Under the pieces are notes generated by a model. That model had not been told where the DNA came from. It made no database searches and saw only the letters and a program-made list of their open reading frames with translations. Position numbers and translations under genes: made by a program. Below are positions 13,114 to 25,073 of a stretch of DNA of 64,000 nucleotides, piece after piece. The stretch covers positions 1,615,001 through 1,679,000 of the forward strand of contig LR746281.1 in assembly GCA_902729315.2 (NCBI GenBank), given 5' to 3'. How positions within the stretch are numbered: the first letter of the stretch is position 1; every line of letters begins with the position of its first letter. This DNA comes from Spirodela intermedia (lineage: Eukaryota; Streptophyta; Magnoliopsida; Alismatales; Araceae).

Positions 13114-13257
13114 TGGTGACATAAGAGGAGAGAGGAGAATACATGACTCTATACAGCCTCAAGAATACATGACTCCTATATAGGAGAGAGGAGAGATGAG
13201 AGAGAGAGATAAATAATGGGCCCTAGTGGGTCGAGAGTTTGATACCACTGTCGAACA
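13114..13257 (-). repeat. Copia 5' LTR
   Basis: It runs TGGTGACATAAG ... GTCGAACA on the plus strand. It is similar to 8614-8759 with several differences and a small rearrangement, so the insertion is not recent. Confidence 0.92.
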
Positions 13258-14569
13258 ACCACTAAAAGGACATCCTGATTTATCACATTAGAAAATAATC
13301 TTATTATAGTTTAAGATCTATTGAATATCAATAACTAGCTATCTTATGGTCTCTTAGACAACAAAGAGCAACAGAACACATTAAATGCACAAATTTAAAT
13401 AGAGAAAAGAATGAATTTCACTATTATTGTGGAAAAGTCACCATTTAGTCAGAGATGGCACAGAATAAGCCACAAGTTCCTTGGCAAAGACAGACATCAC
13501 TTGGATCGTTGGAAGTGTTGACTTATCTGGTGTTGAAGAAGAGTGGTGTTGAGAATGTTGGTCGATGGGTATTGACAAAAGATGAATGGGAGAAGAGAAA
13601 AGGCTCCAGACTGAGAGTAACGGGGTTATCTCGACCAACCTAAGCCGGGCTGACAGGATCAAAAGATTAATGATGAATCATTCATCATAAACTTTCTTGA
13701 AAAAAAATCACTGCCTGTCTTAGAGTCTCTGGAGTTGTTCTTCAATTATTGTAGTTGATTTTCTGCCATCACCTTCATTGAGCTGGTATGTCGGAGACTG
13801 GTTCTGTTGAAGCTGTTTCTTTTTTGACCAGTTCCTCCATTTCCTTGCAGCTGATGACCTAGCTGAGGATGACTCATACTGCATCGTTTACATGCTTACC
13901 AAATGGATATGGGGCGACCATGACCTCGGCACTCCTCAAGTGACCCATCAGCACCAGTAATACCAGAACTCTAGACTACACGTCGTGAGAAGATAGCGGC
14001 AACAACTCTGATATGGCATGTGCAATATGGTTCGAACTTGGGTAGGAGATACTTCATAAATGTGATTTTATGGGTGCACCTTACCGCATCATGATGGCGG
14101 AAGCGATGGAGGGCCTGGTGAAGGCAGCAAGGTCCGGGAAAGCGGCCCAGCTGAAGCCGGTCCAGTCGCCGGGTCAGTGGCCCAAAAGGATGTAGAGGAG
14201 CTGGCCTAGCACCACCACCCACCAGGAGATGTTTAGCGAGGCGGCGGCTCCGGGGAGGCCCAGGCCAAGCCGCACGATGAAGAGTCGGCAGAGGAGGAGG
14301 TGCAGCAACAGCGCCACCGCAAACACCACGGTCATGGTCATCACCTTGCTTTGCGCCCAAGGAACTTTTGGATGCGGAAGTTGGCCCCATATGCGAACAG
14401 CTGGGGGTTCATGTACAGGGAAAACCGCCCGGCGAAGACGGCGATCCCCTCCGCCTGGCTAAAAAGCCTCAGGATCGGCGTGGCAAAAAGGTAGATGGGC
14501 ATCAGGCAGAGGCACATGGCCATGAGGATCAATCAGGACCTCTGCATATAGATGCCCGTCATGTGAATG

Positions 14570-17274
14570 TGAAAATAATCGGGGGGGCTGCGGGTTGTTT
14601 GGTGTGTGTCTGTGTGTGCGACATAGGTGGAATAGGAATCGCAAATTCACCGTCCATTTAAGTATCCATGTCTCTAAAGTATCAAAGCCAAGATAAAGAA
14701 GGTGCCAAAGACTAAATACAAATGAAAAACCACTGAAAAGTGACATGTCAAGATTTACATGGTTCTAAGAAATCCTCCTCCAACCACAGAGAGAGCTAGA
14801 AAGTTTATTTGTTTATTTGATGGAAGAACAAATAGAAACAGAGCCTTACAAAAAATCTAGGCATCTTTCCTTAACTTGATGCCTGGTGTATTCTTCTGAC
14901 CCAAATACAAGAACTAAGAACCCTACCTTCTCTTCTTACCTCACCAAGACTAACTTCCCCACTTCCGTCCTTACATTGTTTTAGGAATGCATTGTTTGCC
15001 AAGAACATATGATTTACAGAAAACAACTCTATAAGATTTTACATCCCGAAGTAAATTCTAACTGTTCCATTCTAACTTTTTTCATTTATATCACCAACCC
15101 TAGCCGCCACATTTCATCCTCAAAATCAGATGCGGCTGATGCATCACCAAATACAATTTCATTGAGAAACTTATATAATGATCCAATTTTCTATCTTTAT
15201 ATTAACTAAAGTAGCTTTTTATTTCTTTTTAGCAAACCATTGGTGCTAGTGTTGGTGCAACCATTTGCATGGGGAGATTGGACTTTCTCTTAAGTTTGGT
15301 ACTTTTTGCCACACACCTAGCATATATCAAAGTTTTAACTATTATATCAAACATTTTAGTTTTTATTGTTCATATCCCAATCATTCTTCACGCAATATTA
15401 TTACGCATGAGAATTCTATCTTTATCATGGGATGTAAAAGTGTCAAATGAATCTTTAAATGAACACATGAACAAGAATCAAGAATCCTTGTATTAGAGTA
15501 ATTCATACTTGAAGAGACTGTTAAAATATCTCTTTCCTTTCTAAATCAGAAGCAACACTAACTTTCACAACTAGTTCATTACCTTTCTACTTAAAGTTCT
15601 CTTTAAGTATTGGACAACCTACTTTTTAATTACTTTCTCACTTGAAATAGTGACATTTACTATTACCTTTTATCTTGGAACTGAAATGACTTTTCTTTAT
15701 ATCTTTATTTTTCTTGCACCCTCTTTCCTTACCTGAGCCTTTTACTATCATACTTTCAGTACCTATAAAATGTTTATTTCTAACCTGATTTAATAATTAA
15801 TCTCGCATATTTTCAAGATGTCTTTACCTTAGAATATTGTTGTCACTAAGTGATCATAAACATGAATTACTGATGAAAGTAGAAGAATAGCTTAAGGTTC
15901 TTACTCTACCTTGACATTCAAACCATGAAGATGTGAGATCAACTTATTGAATGTATTCATTTCCTCTAGTATATTTTCTTCATCACATATACATCAGCTA
16001 TTTCTTTGCTTCTTCAAATATAGTTTACATGTAAGAGATTCTGATGTGTAGAATATTTCCGATTTCTTTAAAAAAGTAATTGCAGTATCCATTTTAGTAA
16101 TATTAAACATTACTCCATCAGCTAAACAAAACGGAATTATAGCAATTACTTTGAAATATAATTCATCCTTGATCTCGTCACTTACTTTTTATACTTTTTA
16201 TTTTCTATAATTACTTTGTAAAGTCGTTATACAAAGATTGTGTTCTCTTTCTTTTACCACAAATCAAAATCAATCTGTCCATTGAATTGTGTATCTTCAA
16301 ATTTTGTCATTATCTTTATAATAGAAAACTTAATAAGGTAACACTACTCAACTTTGATACCAAAAGATAATTGGAAAAAGAATGGCATAAATATAAACAA
16401 AAATCCTTCACCATGGATGTGTCCAAAATATCAAAGAAGATGTAATGAAATGACAAGATGAAGTAAAAAAAAGAAAAGGCAATATGAAGTGATATGTCAA
16501 GATTTACATGGTTTTCAAGAAATCCTTCAACATCTACTGACAGAACTATAGATACTTCTATGGTGGAAGAACAAATGGAAAGAGAGCCTGAAAAAATATT
16601 TGAATCTATTTCCTCCACTCGATGCTGAACATATCTCTCTTCAAGAAGGAAATAAAAGATAAAAATGAAAGAGTCAAAAGCTCTATATTCTTGTCCTCTC
16701 ACCGAACCCAAATTACCCACTACTCCCTCCACCTCTCATAACTCTCTGCAGCTCTCACTCACCTTCTCCCATGCACCTCAACTTTGTAATTTGGATTCAT
16801 AAGGGGAGACAAAAAGAAGGAGAGGGAGCCCGTTTTAACAGATGGGGGTCCTTTATAATTCCTCATCTTCTCTATTAGGGAACTGTAACGGTCCAACTAG
16901 TTTGAACGAGTCAATAAGAACAGAGAGACAGCTGGGTAAGTGGCCGATCCACATGACCATTCGAGGAGTTTTCCTCGAATGACGCCAGCAAGAGTCAAGA
17001 CGGGATGCATTGCCCGGATCCCCTCCGCCCTGCCCCAGGGAGAGAGGAGATGACTACGGACGGAAGGCAGCTAACCAAAACATACGACACGTGCCCCGGC
17101 AGATCATGAAGTCGACATAGAGATCGGAGAAGGCGCAGGAATCGACCGGTGACAGATGGTCTCTTTGCGGATCTCAGAGTTAGATAGATCCGATCTTTTG
17201 TAGCCGCAAGCGAATGAGGAGGATGAAGAGGAAGAAGGGAAAGAGAGGATACGACGGCAGGGAGAGGAGACGGT
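14570..17274 (-). other. First intron of the MATE pseudogene
   Basis: This 2.7-kb stretch aligns along its length with the first intron of the intact MATE gene (22039-24685). Both start with a TGTG run, share an AT-rich middle and end with the conserved block at 16940-17115 / 24338-24500. A degenerate copia gag lies inside (separate entry). No live gene is seen. Confidence 0.75.
15890..16190 (-). mobile_element. Copia gag fossil in the MATE pseudogene intron
   Basis: Read on the minus strand, this gives decayed UBN2-type copia gag: a DELYFKVIAIIPFCLADGV stretch, then SESLTCKLYLKKQ, then EEMNTFNKLISHLHGL. The same fossil occupies the matching place in the intact gene's intron (about 23390-23660), so it predates the duplication. 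Confidence 0.72.
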
Positions 17275-17884
17275 TCATGATCCCTGAGGCGAGGCCGGGA
17301 TGACCATGTTCTCGGTGGAGACGGCGTTGAGCTCCAACGTGGTGAGGCGGCCGGCGAAGACCTGGGTGACGGCACCGAGGGAGTACTGCGCTATGGAGGT
17401 GAAGATCGTTGGCCCTGCAAGGTACCAGAGCCTCTTGTTCTCCTCCATCTCCTCCAGAAACATCCGGCAGCTTGTTATCTCCCTCATGTCTGCCTCGCCG
17501 CCTCTCTTCTTTTCCTCTTGGAGTAGAGGCCCCTCCAGGTTCTCCCCTCTCCCTCTCCCTCTCTCTCCCTCTCTCTCCCTCCCCCTCATTTTCCTGATCT
17601 TCACATATTGTTACACACACACACACACATATATATATGGGAGTGAGAGGGAGTTGTCTATTATGATCCAATCTCATTCTTCTTTCTCTCTCTATCTTGT
17701 CTCTCCAAGGAGTGCAGGTCCTACCGTCCGCCTGATCAGGATCTAGCGGCTGGCAAAGGAGAGATGGAGGGTAGCGTCAGTGTCTTACTGTCAGGTGATC
17801 AAGTCATTAACAGACGTGGGGGATCCTCTGACACAACCCATTCCCCCCGCTGAATCCCTGTAACCTTACGTACCAGCTCCTCAC

Positions 17885-18003
17885 GTGGCGATCATGGAGA
17901 TGAACCAAGATCCCGAAGGCCATGTTCTCGGTGATGACGGTGTCGAGCTCCAGCGTGGTGAGGTGACTTGCGAAGACCTGGGTGATGGCGCCGAGGGAGT
18001 AAA
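17885..18003 (-). pseudogene. MATE exon-1 fragment
   Basis: The minus strand reads [20 protein letters not shown], then a TENM..AFGI segment, matching the end of MATE exon 1 with a five-residue deletion between TENM and AFGI. It lies upstream of the pseudogene's own exon 1, so it comes from another partial duplication. At 18003 it meets unrelated sequence. Confidence 0.85.
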
Positions 18004-18184
18004 CGTGAATGTTAGTATTGCAAAAACTAAGAGAAGTCATTTAATGTTTTTGTCCTCATTAGGCCTCTTCCTTCTGGGATTTTTTTTGGGTTTCAAATCC
18101 CTCTTTCTTCCTCCTTTTCCCTCTTCCCACTCTCCTAAAAATCTATCCTTTCTGTCTAAAAATCGTCATCATTTTTCCTCTAAG

Positions 18185-19300
18185 TGGTATCAGAACACTG
18201 GGTTCATTTATTTCGTGTTTTCCTTCTTTCGTAGATACTACAACAACATCAAGGGAGATTTAAACAAGGTTGGAGAAGGTTTATAGGTATTTCTAAAGAT
18301 TCCTTATTATTACAAGGCATGTGAATGTTCTGTTTGAAGTTTTTGTAAAGAGGTAATGCCATTGACTTTAAGAATGATGAATGGCAACCCTTCAACCTAT
18401 CTCAACCTCTTGTGATATTTTCCAATAGAGAAAAATATTATTTTTAGACTATTAAGATAAAAACATTTTTATTTCAGAAGGTTTATTAGTTGAAAATGAT
18501 AATAAGGAGAGAGTTCTAAATAAGATAATAATGAATTTTTTTTAAATATGTCAAAATATTATTAGTTTTACAATAGTCAGTTTTATTTTTATATATTGTT
18601 AATACTATGAGTGCATTAGATGGAAAATTTTAATAGATGAGTTTCATGAAGACTATAGAATTATGATAGTCAAATTTCAACTACTCTATAAGGAATTTGA
18701 AACTATTCATATGAAATCTGATGATTTATTTTCTCGAATTTGAATTATTATTAATAAAATGAGAATTTATAGAGAAAATATTTCAAAAAGAAAAATTGTT
18801 GAATTTTTTGAGAAGTTTTCTATCTAAATTTGATCATGGTATTGCTGCCATAGAAGAGTCTAAAGAATATCTATTTATACTCAAAATGAATTGATGAAAT
18901 CTTTATTAGCACATGAAGAAAGAATGAATAAATCTATACAAAATTCTTTTGAGCTAACATTTCAAGCTAAAGTTGAAATTTCAAAGTACAAAAACAGTGA
19001 AGACATTTCAAACTAATGGCATAATAATAGATATAAAGATTGAGAAAGTTATGTCAACTGAGGTGGTAGGAGAGAAAATAGGAAATCAATTATGGATGGA
19101 AAAAATATGATGGTGGAAACACTCAAAATCAAAAAGCAAATAATAGAATAATCTAATGACATTTTTTTAATAAATATAGACATATTGAAGCATATTGTTG
19201 GGACAAGTCAAAACAATAAGAAAATATTAGAGAAAGGAGTTTTAAGTCAACATATAATTTTTGTAAAAAATATTGTTAGATTGAAGTAAATTTTTGGGAT
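18185..19300 (+). mobile_element. Copia gag fossil with primer site
   Basis: TGGTATCAGAACACTGG at about 18185 is a near-perfect Met-tRNA primer site. Downstream on the plus strand is decayed UBN2-type gag: KEFETIHMKSDDLFSRI-like, then NKMRIYRENIS, then a FDHGIAAIEESK-like segment in broken frames and NELMKSLLAHEERMNKS. Decayed zinc knuckles (KYRHIEAYCWDK and NFCKKYC) end it. No LTR pair could be fixed; the MATE exon-1 fragment directly abuts its left side. Confidence 0.8.
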
Positions 19301-19913
19301 AAGAAAAAGGAGTAAATAAATATTGTTGAAAACAATTATCAAAATAATTTGTTCATTTGGTGGCATATAACGGTGGCAATGGGCATGTAGAGGCAGCAAC
19401 GACTCAAGACAACGGCGGAGGCATAAATCAAGCCCTAGGTGTTGTTGGCGGTGTGGCAAGTGGTGGGACAGCTGGCTGGCAAATGATAGGTAATGGGTGG
19501 CAGTATACAGCAGTGGCAGACAGCGTCAGATAAATGACTCTCACAGACGCTCCCTCACAGAGCAATGGTGGATAAGCTATGAAACCAAGTGATTATTTTC
19601 TCCCTCACATTCTCTTGTAACCAACTGATGGATTATAAGAGGTTACTTATAACCTACCTGATACTTAATAAAAGAAAGAAATACTTCATAATAAAGAAGT
19701 TACATCCGAGTGGGTGTGGGCTGAAGTGCTGAGGAACGGGATGCTGGCTAGTTTCTCTGATCCCCACAGTTTGATGGAGATACTTAATAAAATAAAATAA
19801 ATACTTCATAATTTCCGCCTGATGTAATTAACCCAATATGAGTTCCTCAACAATGCTAAACATAAGGTAAAACGAGATAGAGTGAGCAGGCTAAGTCTTA
19901 TTTGCAGGTGCTG
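19301..19913. other. Intergenic, no gene seen
   Basis: No coding region is supported. A short GGC-rich stretch at 19370-19560 is followed by two similar words (gatacttaataaaa ... aaatacttcataa) at about 19655 and 19782, forming a local direct repeat just beyond the 3' end of the MATE gene. Confidence 0.6.
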
Positions 19914-20392
19914 CTACCATGCGTCGCCATGGCTTTGTGGGTTTTCCACCGATCCTCCCCACTTCTTTATCCGGGAATCCGCCATGGCGGCCTGCAACAA
20001 AGGATAAAATGCACCGTCGGATCAACTCTTACCGCGAGACATAGAGAGAGAAGGCACGGACCTCCTTGTTCCAGTTTGTGGAGAGCGTGATCCCCGTGAG
20101 TATCAAGGTCTGCAACAACACCCCGGAGATCATCCCGCTCCAGATGCCCTTCACAAAAATTTCGGTTAGAATCATCCTACGATACCAAACTTCCTCTCTA
20201 ACTTCCCTATTTTATTTGCCTCTCCGTACAAACCATTACCTTGACTCCCAGATCAAAGTAAGATCCCAGCAAGAACCCTAGTGGAAGGCCGACGACGTAG
20301 TAGCAGAAGAGATTTACGTAGGCGACGAGGGTCTGCCATCCCGCTCCCACGGCAACACCTGTAGCTCCCCAATTCACTCAGGTAAACAGAGA

Positions 20393-20428
<36 letters not shown>

Positions 20429-23400
20429 TAATTCTCCAAGAATTTATTAGGAGGCTCACCAGTGAGGACGGGCTGGACGCTGTTGAGGAGAAGAGTGAAG
20501 GAGAAGAGGACGGCGAGGTCGGAGACGGCGCGGGAGACGACTGGGCTGTTCGTGAAGGGAACACCGTAGACGTCCCTGAGGGAGAGGACCAAGGCCATGA
20601 AGAAGACCCCAATGATGGCGGAGGAGATGACGACCACGAGGATAGAGAACTTGGCCGCCCTCGGCCGCCGGGCTCCGAGTTCATTTGAAATCCTCACGCT
20701 GTTCCATTCAAATCATTAAAATCATCAAGCAATGTAATCAAAATCAATTGCATCAGAAGAATGATCCCTCAGTCGACTTTCACTGAAATGGATTTTCGGA
20801 TATGGATTTTTGGTAATTAGCTCATAAATGTCGTCTAGAGAGACCTAGGTGTTCTGTTAACATGGTAAGAAAATACCTCCAGTCAAAACGACGACTCCTC
20901 GTGGCTCTCTCTCTCTCTCTCTCTCTCGCTGTGTATTGGGGGTTTGCTCCTCATCTGACTTTGTCTCTTCCCCTTGATGCTCTTCTCACCTGCGTCGTTG
21001 TCTCTTCCCCTTGATGCCCCGGCCCCAATGGCCACCCACCCAACACCTCAAGTCATCCGGACAGTGGAATATAATCTTGTGTTGAAATATTCCCCGTGAA
21101 TTAGACTCAACTATGTTTTACAGAACACGACGGGGTCACTACTAGAGATTGTTAGTCCACATCGGGCCATCGAGCATACCTTATTGCCGCGTTGAATCCG
21201 AAGAACACCATGATCTCCCACCCGCTCAGGTTCACACTGCCGTCAGACGGGCAATACCCAATCTCCGTCACATTATCGAAAAACTTTCTTGTTCATAACA
21301 GTATGCACTTGTACATACCAGATGGATATGGCGGCGACCGCGATCTCGGCGTTCCTCAGGCGACCCGCCAGCACCACCAGAAACATAAGATACCAGAACT
21401 CCAGACTACACGTCGTGAGAAGGTAGCGGTAATAACTCAGATATTGAATGAGCAATAGGAAATCTTCATAAATGCGATTCTATGAGTGCACTTTACCACA
21501 TCATGATGGCGGAGGCGATGGAGAGCCTAGCAAAGGCGGCGAGATCCCGAAAGGCGGCCAAGCTGAAGCCCGTCCAGGCGCCGGGGCAGTTGCCCATGAG
21601 GATGTAGAGGAGCTGGCCGAGCACAACCGCCCACCAGGAGATGTTTAGCGAGGCGGCGGCGCCGGGGAGGCCCAGGCCGAGCCGCACGATGAAGAGCCAG
21701 CTGAGGAGGAGGTGCAGCAACAGCGCCACCGCAGACACCACGGCCATGGTCATCACCTTGCTCTGCGCCTGCAGGAACTTCTGGATGGGGAAGTTGGCCC
21801 CGTATGCGAATAGCTGGGGGATCATGTACAGTGAGAATCGCCCAGCGAGGACAGCGATCTCCTCCTCCTGACCGAAAAACCGCAGGATCGGCGTGGCAAA
21901 GAGGTAGATGGGCATCAGGCAGAGGCACATGGTCATGAGGATCAACCAGGACCTCTGCATGTAGACACCCATCATGTGGAGCTGCTTCGCGCCATAGGCC
22001 TGACCGCAGAGTGTCTCCAGTGCGCTTCCCATCCCGAGCTGTGGTAATCCATCGACAATTCAAGTCTGCTACAAATAATCAGAGGGTAGGGGGGAGTGTT
22101 TGTGTGTGTGTGTGTGTATATGTGTGTAACCGAGATAGGTGGAATAAGAATTGCAAATTTTTCATCAACTTAAGTATAGATGTCTCCAAAGTATCGAAGG
22201 CAAGATCACGAAGATGGAAAGATGAATTACGAATGAAAAAGCACTAAGAAGTGATATGTAAAGATCTACCTGGTTTAGAGAAATCCTCATACATCTAGGG
22301 AGAGAGCTAGAGATGTTTATTTGATGAATGAACTAATAGAAGAGAACCTTACAAAAAAAATTGGTATCTTTCCTCGACTCAATGCCGAATGTTTCTTTAT
22401 TTAAGAAGAAAAGAAAAGACCCCAATAGAAGAAGTAAGAACCCTACCTTATTCTCTTCTCACCAACCCTAACTTCTCCATTAACCCTCTTGCATTGCTTC
22501 AAGAATGCATTGTCTGTCAAGAACAAATGATTTACAGAAATCAACTTTACAGGATTTTTTATCGTGAAGTAATTTCTGAGTGTTCAACTATACCGTTTTC
22601 TTTTCATTTATATGATCGAGCCTAACACACCACAACCTTATAGCATCATCTTCAAAATGAGATGTGATTAGTGCATCACAAAATACCACTGTATCAAGTA
22701 ACTTGTATAATGATCCAGATTTCTCTCCCTTTTTATTACCTAAAGCACCTTTTTTATTTTTAGAAAACCATTAGTACTAGTGTAAGTGCAATCATGTGCA
22801 TTGTGTACATACAAAGAGTTTAATTTTCTTAAATTTGGTACATTTTGGTACATAGCATCTATCAATTTTTTTACTATAATATCAGATATTTTAGTTTTTT
22901 ATTGTTCATATCACAATAGTTCTTCACTTATTAGTATAACCTATGAGAATTCTACCTTCATCATGTGTGATGCATGTGTCAAATCAACCCCTAAATAAAC
23001 ACAATGTGATAGGAACAAGTAGAATCAGGAATCCTTGTATTAGAGTAATTCATACTTGAAGATAATGTTAAAACATCTCTTCCCTTTTCTAAATCAAATG
23101 AGATATGGGCTTACACAATTGGTCTATTACCCTTCTAATTAAACTCTTAGGTACTGGACAATATACTTTCGACTTGGAAATTAAATGATTTTCTTGCCAT
23201 CTTTATTTTTTTGATGTCCTCTTTCTTGACTTGAATCTTTCACTATCAAGATTTCAATACCTATAAAATGTTTATTTCTAACCTTATTTAATAATAATAT
23301 ATAATTAACCTCTCCTATTTTAAAGAAGATTGTTGTCACTATTTGGTCATAAGATTGAAGTAATAATGAAATAAGAAGGATAGCTTAATCTTATTGTTCC

Positions 23401-24973
23401 ATCTTTCCCTCAAAACTAGGAAAATGTGATAACAACTTATTGAATGTCTTTATATACTCTAAAATATTTTCTTCATCACACAAACATAAGCTACATAATT
23501 CATTCCATAAATATAGTTCTCTTGTATAACATTTTGACATGGAGAATATTTATGATTTCTTTCCTAAATCGATATTAGTACCACCTGAGTAATATTATAT
23601 ATTACCCCATCAACTATCATAACTGAATTGTACTAACTAATTGAAATCTAATTCATTTTAATGCTCATCACCTAGTTTTCGTAATTTTTCTTTTCTATAA
23701 AGTTCTTTGTGAAGTCATTTTTTGTCATTATCTTGACAATAGCTAACTTAATAAGGGAAGACTAACTTGGCTCTGATATCAAACGATGTTTGTAAAAAAA
23801 ATGGTATAAATATATAAAAAAAATCCTTAAGCATGGACATGAACAAAATAGCAAAGGCAATGTAATGGAAATGACAAGATCTAAGTACAAATGAAAGAGC
23901 AATATGAAGTGATACCACAATATTTACATGGTTTATAAATCCTTCTACATCTACACAAAAAGCTAGTAGTATTTCTATGGTGGAAAAAAAAAATGGAAAG
24001 AGAACCTTAAAAAATATTTGAATCTTTTTCCTCAACTTGTTGTTGAACATCCTTCCCTTTAAGAAGAAAAGACCTAAATGAAATGATCAAAAGCTCTATA
24101 TTCTTCTCCTCTCACGAAGCCCAACTTCTCCACTACCCCCACCTCTCATAACTCTCCACAGCTCTCACTCACCTTCTCCCATGCCCCTGCCATTTAAATA
24201 GAGTCAGAGGAGGGAGGGGGAGAAGGATAGGGAGCCCGTTATAACGGCTGTGCCTTTATAATTCCTCATCTTCTCCATTGGGCCTTTGTAACGGCCCAAC
24301 TAGTTCCAACGAGTCAATAAAGATCAGAGAGGCAGCTAGTAAGTGGCCGATACACATAACCATTGGTTATAAAATGACCCCGCGACAGTCAGACGGGATG
24401 CGCAGCCCGGATCCCCTCCGTCCAACCCTATGGAGAAGGAAGATAACTACGGACGGAAGGCAGCTATTCTAGACAAACGCCGCGTGCCCTGGCAGGCCTT
24501 AGAGTCAACGGAGGGATTTGAGAAGGGACAGGAAAGCGGCCGGTGAGAAATGGTCTCTTCGCGGATGTCAGAGTTGACTAGATCCGATCTATTGTTGCCA
24601 CAAGCGGATGAGGAAGATGAGGATGAGGAGGATGATGCGGAAGAAAGGAAAAGAAAGGATACGGCGGTGGGGAGAGGAGACGAACCATGATCCCGAAGGC
24701 GAGGCCGGCGATGACCATGTTCTCGGTGGAGACGGCGTCGAGCTCCAGCGTGGTGAGGTGGCCGGCAAAGACCTGGGTGACGGCGCCGAGGGAGTACTGC
24801 GCTATGGAGGTGAAGATCGCCGGCCCCGCGAGGTACCAGAGCCTCTTGTTCTCCTCCACCGCCTCCTTCAGAAAAGTCCGGCAGGTGGTTATGTCCCCCA
24901 AGTCCGCCTCGCTACCTCCCCCCTCCTCCTCATGGAGTAGAGGCTCCTCCAGCTTCTCCCCTCTCCGCGCCAT
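19914..24973 (-). CDS. MATE (multidrug and toxic compound extrusion) transporter, TT12/DTX type
   Basis: Eight exons: 24973-24686, 22038-21497, 21405-21319, 21236-21180, 20698-20460, 20358-20240, 20148-20062, 19991-19914. Phases close to give 498 residues, normal for the family, and about 12 membrane segments are expected. Family motifs are intact: [94 protein letters not shown], and the end RIKKWGGS. Such proteins exchange protons for flavonoids or other metabolites at the vacuolar or plasma membrane; the substrate cannot be read here. Intron 1 is 2.65 kb and holds a copia fossil. The last donor is GAG|GTCCGT; a stronger-looking GTAAGAG lies 29 nt further on and would change the C-terminus. 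It is the only intact copy in the window. Confidence 0.93.
23390..23660 (-). mobile_element. Copia gag fossil in intron 1 of the intact MATE gene
   Basis: The minus strand gives decayed gag in the same order as at 15890-16190 (a [13 protein letters not shown]-like part, then the [19 protein letters not shown] region). Its matching position inside the homologous intron shows that it was inherited by duplication. Confidence 0.65.
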
Positions 24974-25059
24974 GACTGTCTCTCCGTCTCTCTCCCTCTC
25001 TCCCTCTCTCCCTCTCCGTTTTTCCTGATCTCTTCACATTTTTTTACACACACACACAC

Positions 25060-25073
25060 ATATATATATATAT
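25060..25073 (-). promoter_or_regulatory. TATA-like element of the MATE gene
   Basis: An alternating TATATATATATATA tract lies about 90 nt upstream of the MATE start codon, next to a (CA)n run. The spacing would give a leader of about 60 nt. The pseudogene has a shorter version at 17620-17640. It could also be only a microsatellite. Confidence 0.45.

Larger units (their letters stand above)
8614..13257 (-). mobile_element. Complete-length but defective Ty1/copia element
   Basis: This 4,644-bp element is flanked by the 5-bp target duplication ACCAC (8609-8613, 13258-13262). It has short LTRs of 146 bp (8614-8759) and 144 bp (13114-13257), both TG...CA on the minus strand. A Met-tRNA primer site (TGGTATCAAAGCC) abuts the 5' LTR and a purine tract (AGGGGGGAG) abuts the 3' LTR. 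Minus-strand domain order is gag, protease, integrase, RT, RNase H, which is copia order. Many stops and frameshifts make it defective. It lies inside the LTR of the gypsy element, so it is the younger of the two. Confidence 0.95.
1327..13876 (-). mobile_element. Degenerate Ty3/gypsy LTR retrotransposon with nested insertions
   Basis: Two LTRs (1327-2198 and 8466-13876, the second interrupted) flank an internal region. Read on the minus strand, it carries gag, protease, reverse transcriptase, RNase H and integrase, the Ty3/gypsy order. All domains have stops and frameshifts, so the element cannot move by itself. On the minus strand a polypurine tract (TTGAGGGGAGT) abuts the left LTR, and a degenerate Met-tRNA primer site (TTTGATATAAGAGCCAAG) abuts the right LTR. 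Flanks match adjacent parts of a MATE intron, which proves the insertion. ATAC occurs at both outer edges and may be the remnant of the target duplication, but the right end is eroded. Confidence 0.9.
8466..13876 (-). repeat. Gypsy LTR, 5' copy (right), interrupted
   Basis: The LTR begins TGATGCAGAAGG at 8466, is broken after 8613 by the copia element, and resumes at 13263 (13258-13262 is the duplicated target). It ends near 13876. Next to it on the minus strand is the degenerate Met-tRNA primer site, which makes this the 5' LTR. The two parts join to match the left LTR exactly at the copia site. Confidence 0.88.
1192..17560 (-). pseudogene. MATE transporter pseudogene split by retrotransposons
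   Basis: This is a tandem partner of the intact MATE gene at 19914-24973. Surviving parts are exon 1 (17280 to about 17550), a truncated exon 2 (14085-14565), exon 3 (13900-13975) and exon 4 (1192-1248, still 57 nt with good splice sites). The normal start codon is lost. A one-base deletion after the STENMVI motif shifts exon 1. Exon 2 lacks its first part (the [15 protein letters not shown] region), has a TGA after YMQRS, another frameshift after IQKFL and a TGA after YILLGH. Exon 3 is 11 nt shorter than its partner and reads into a stop. Exons 5-8 are absent. A gypsy element (1327-13876) sits in the intron between exons 3 and 4. It cannot encode a working transporter. Confidence 0.9.
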
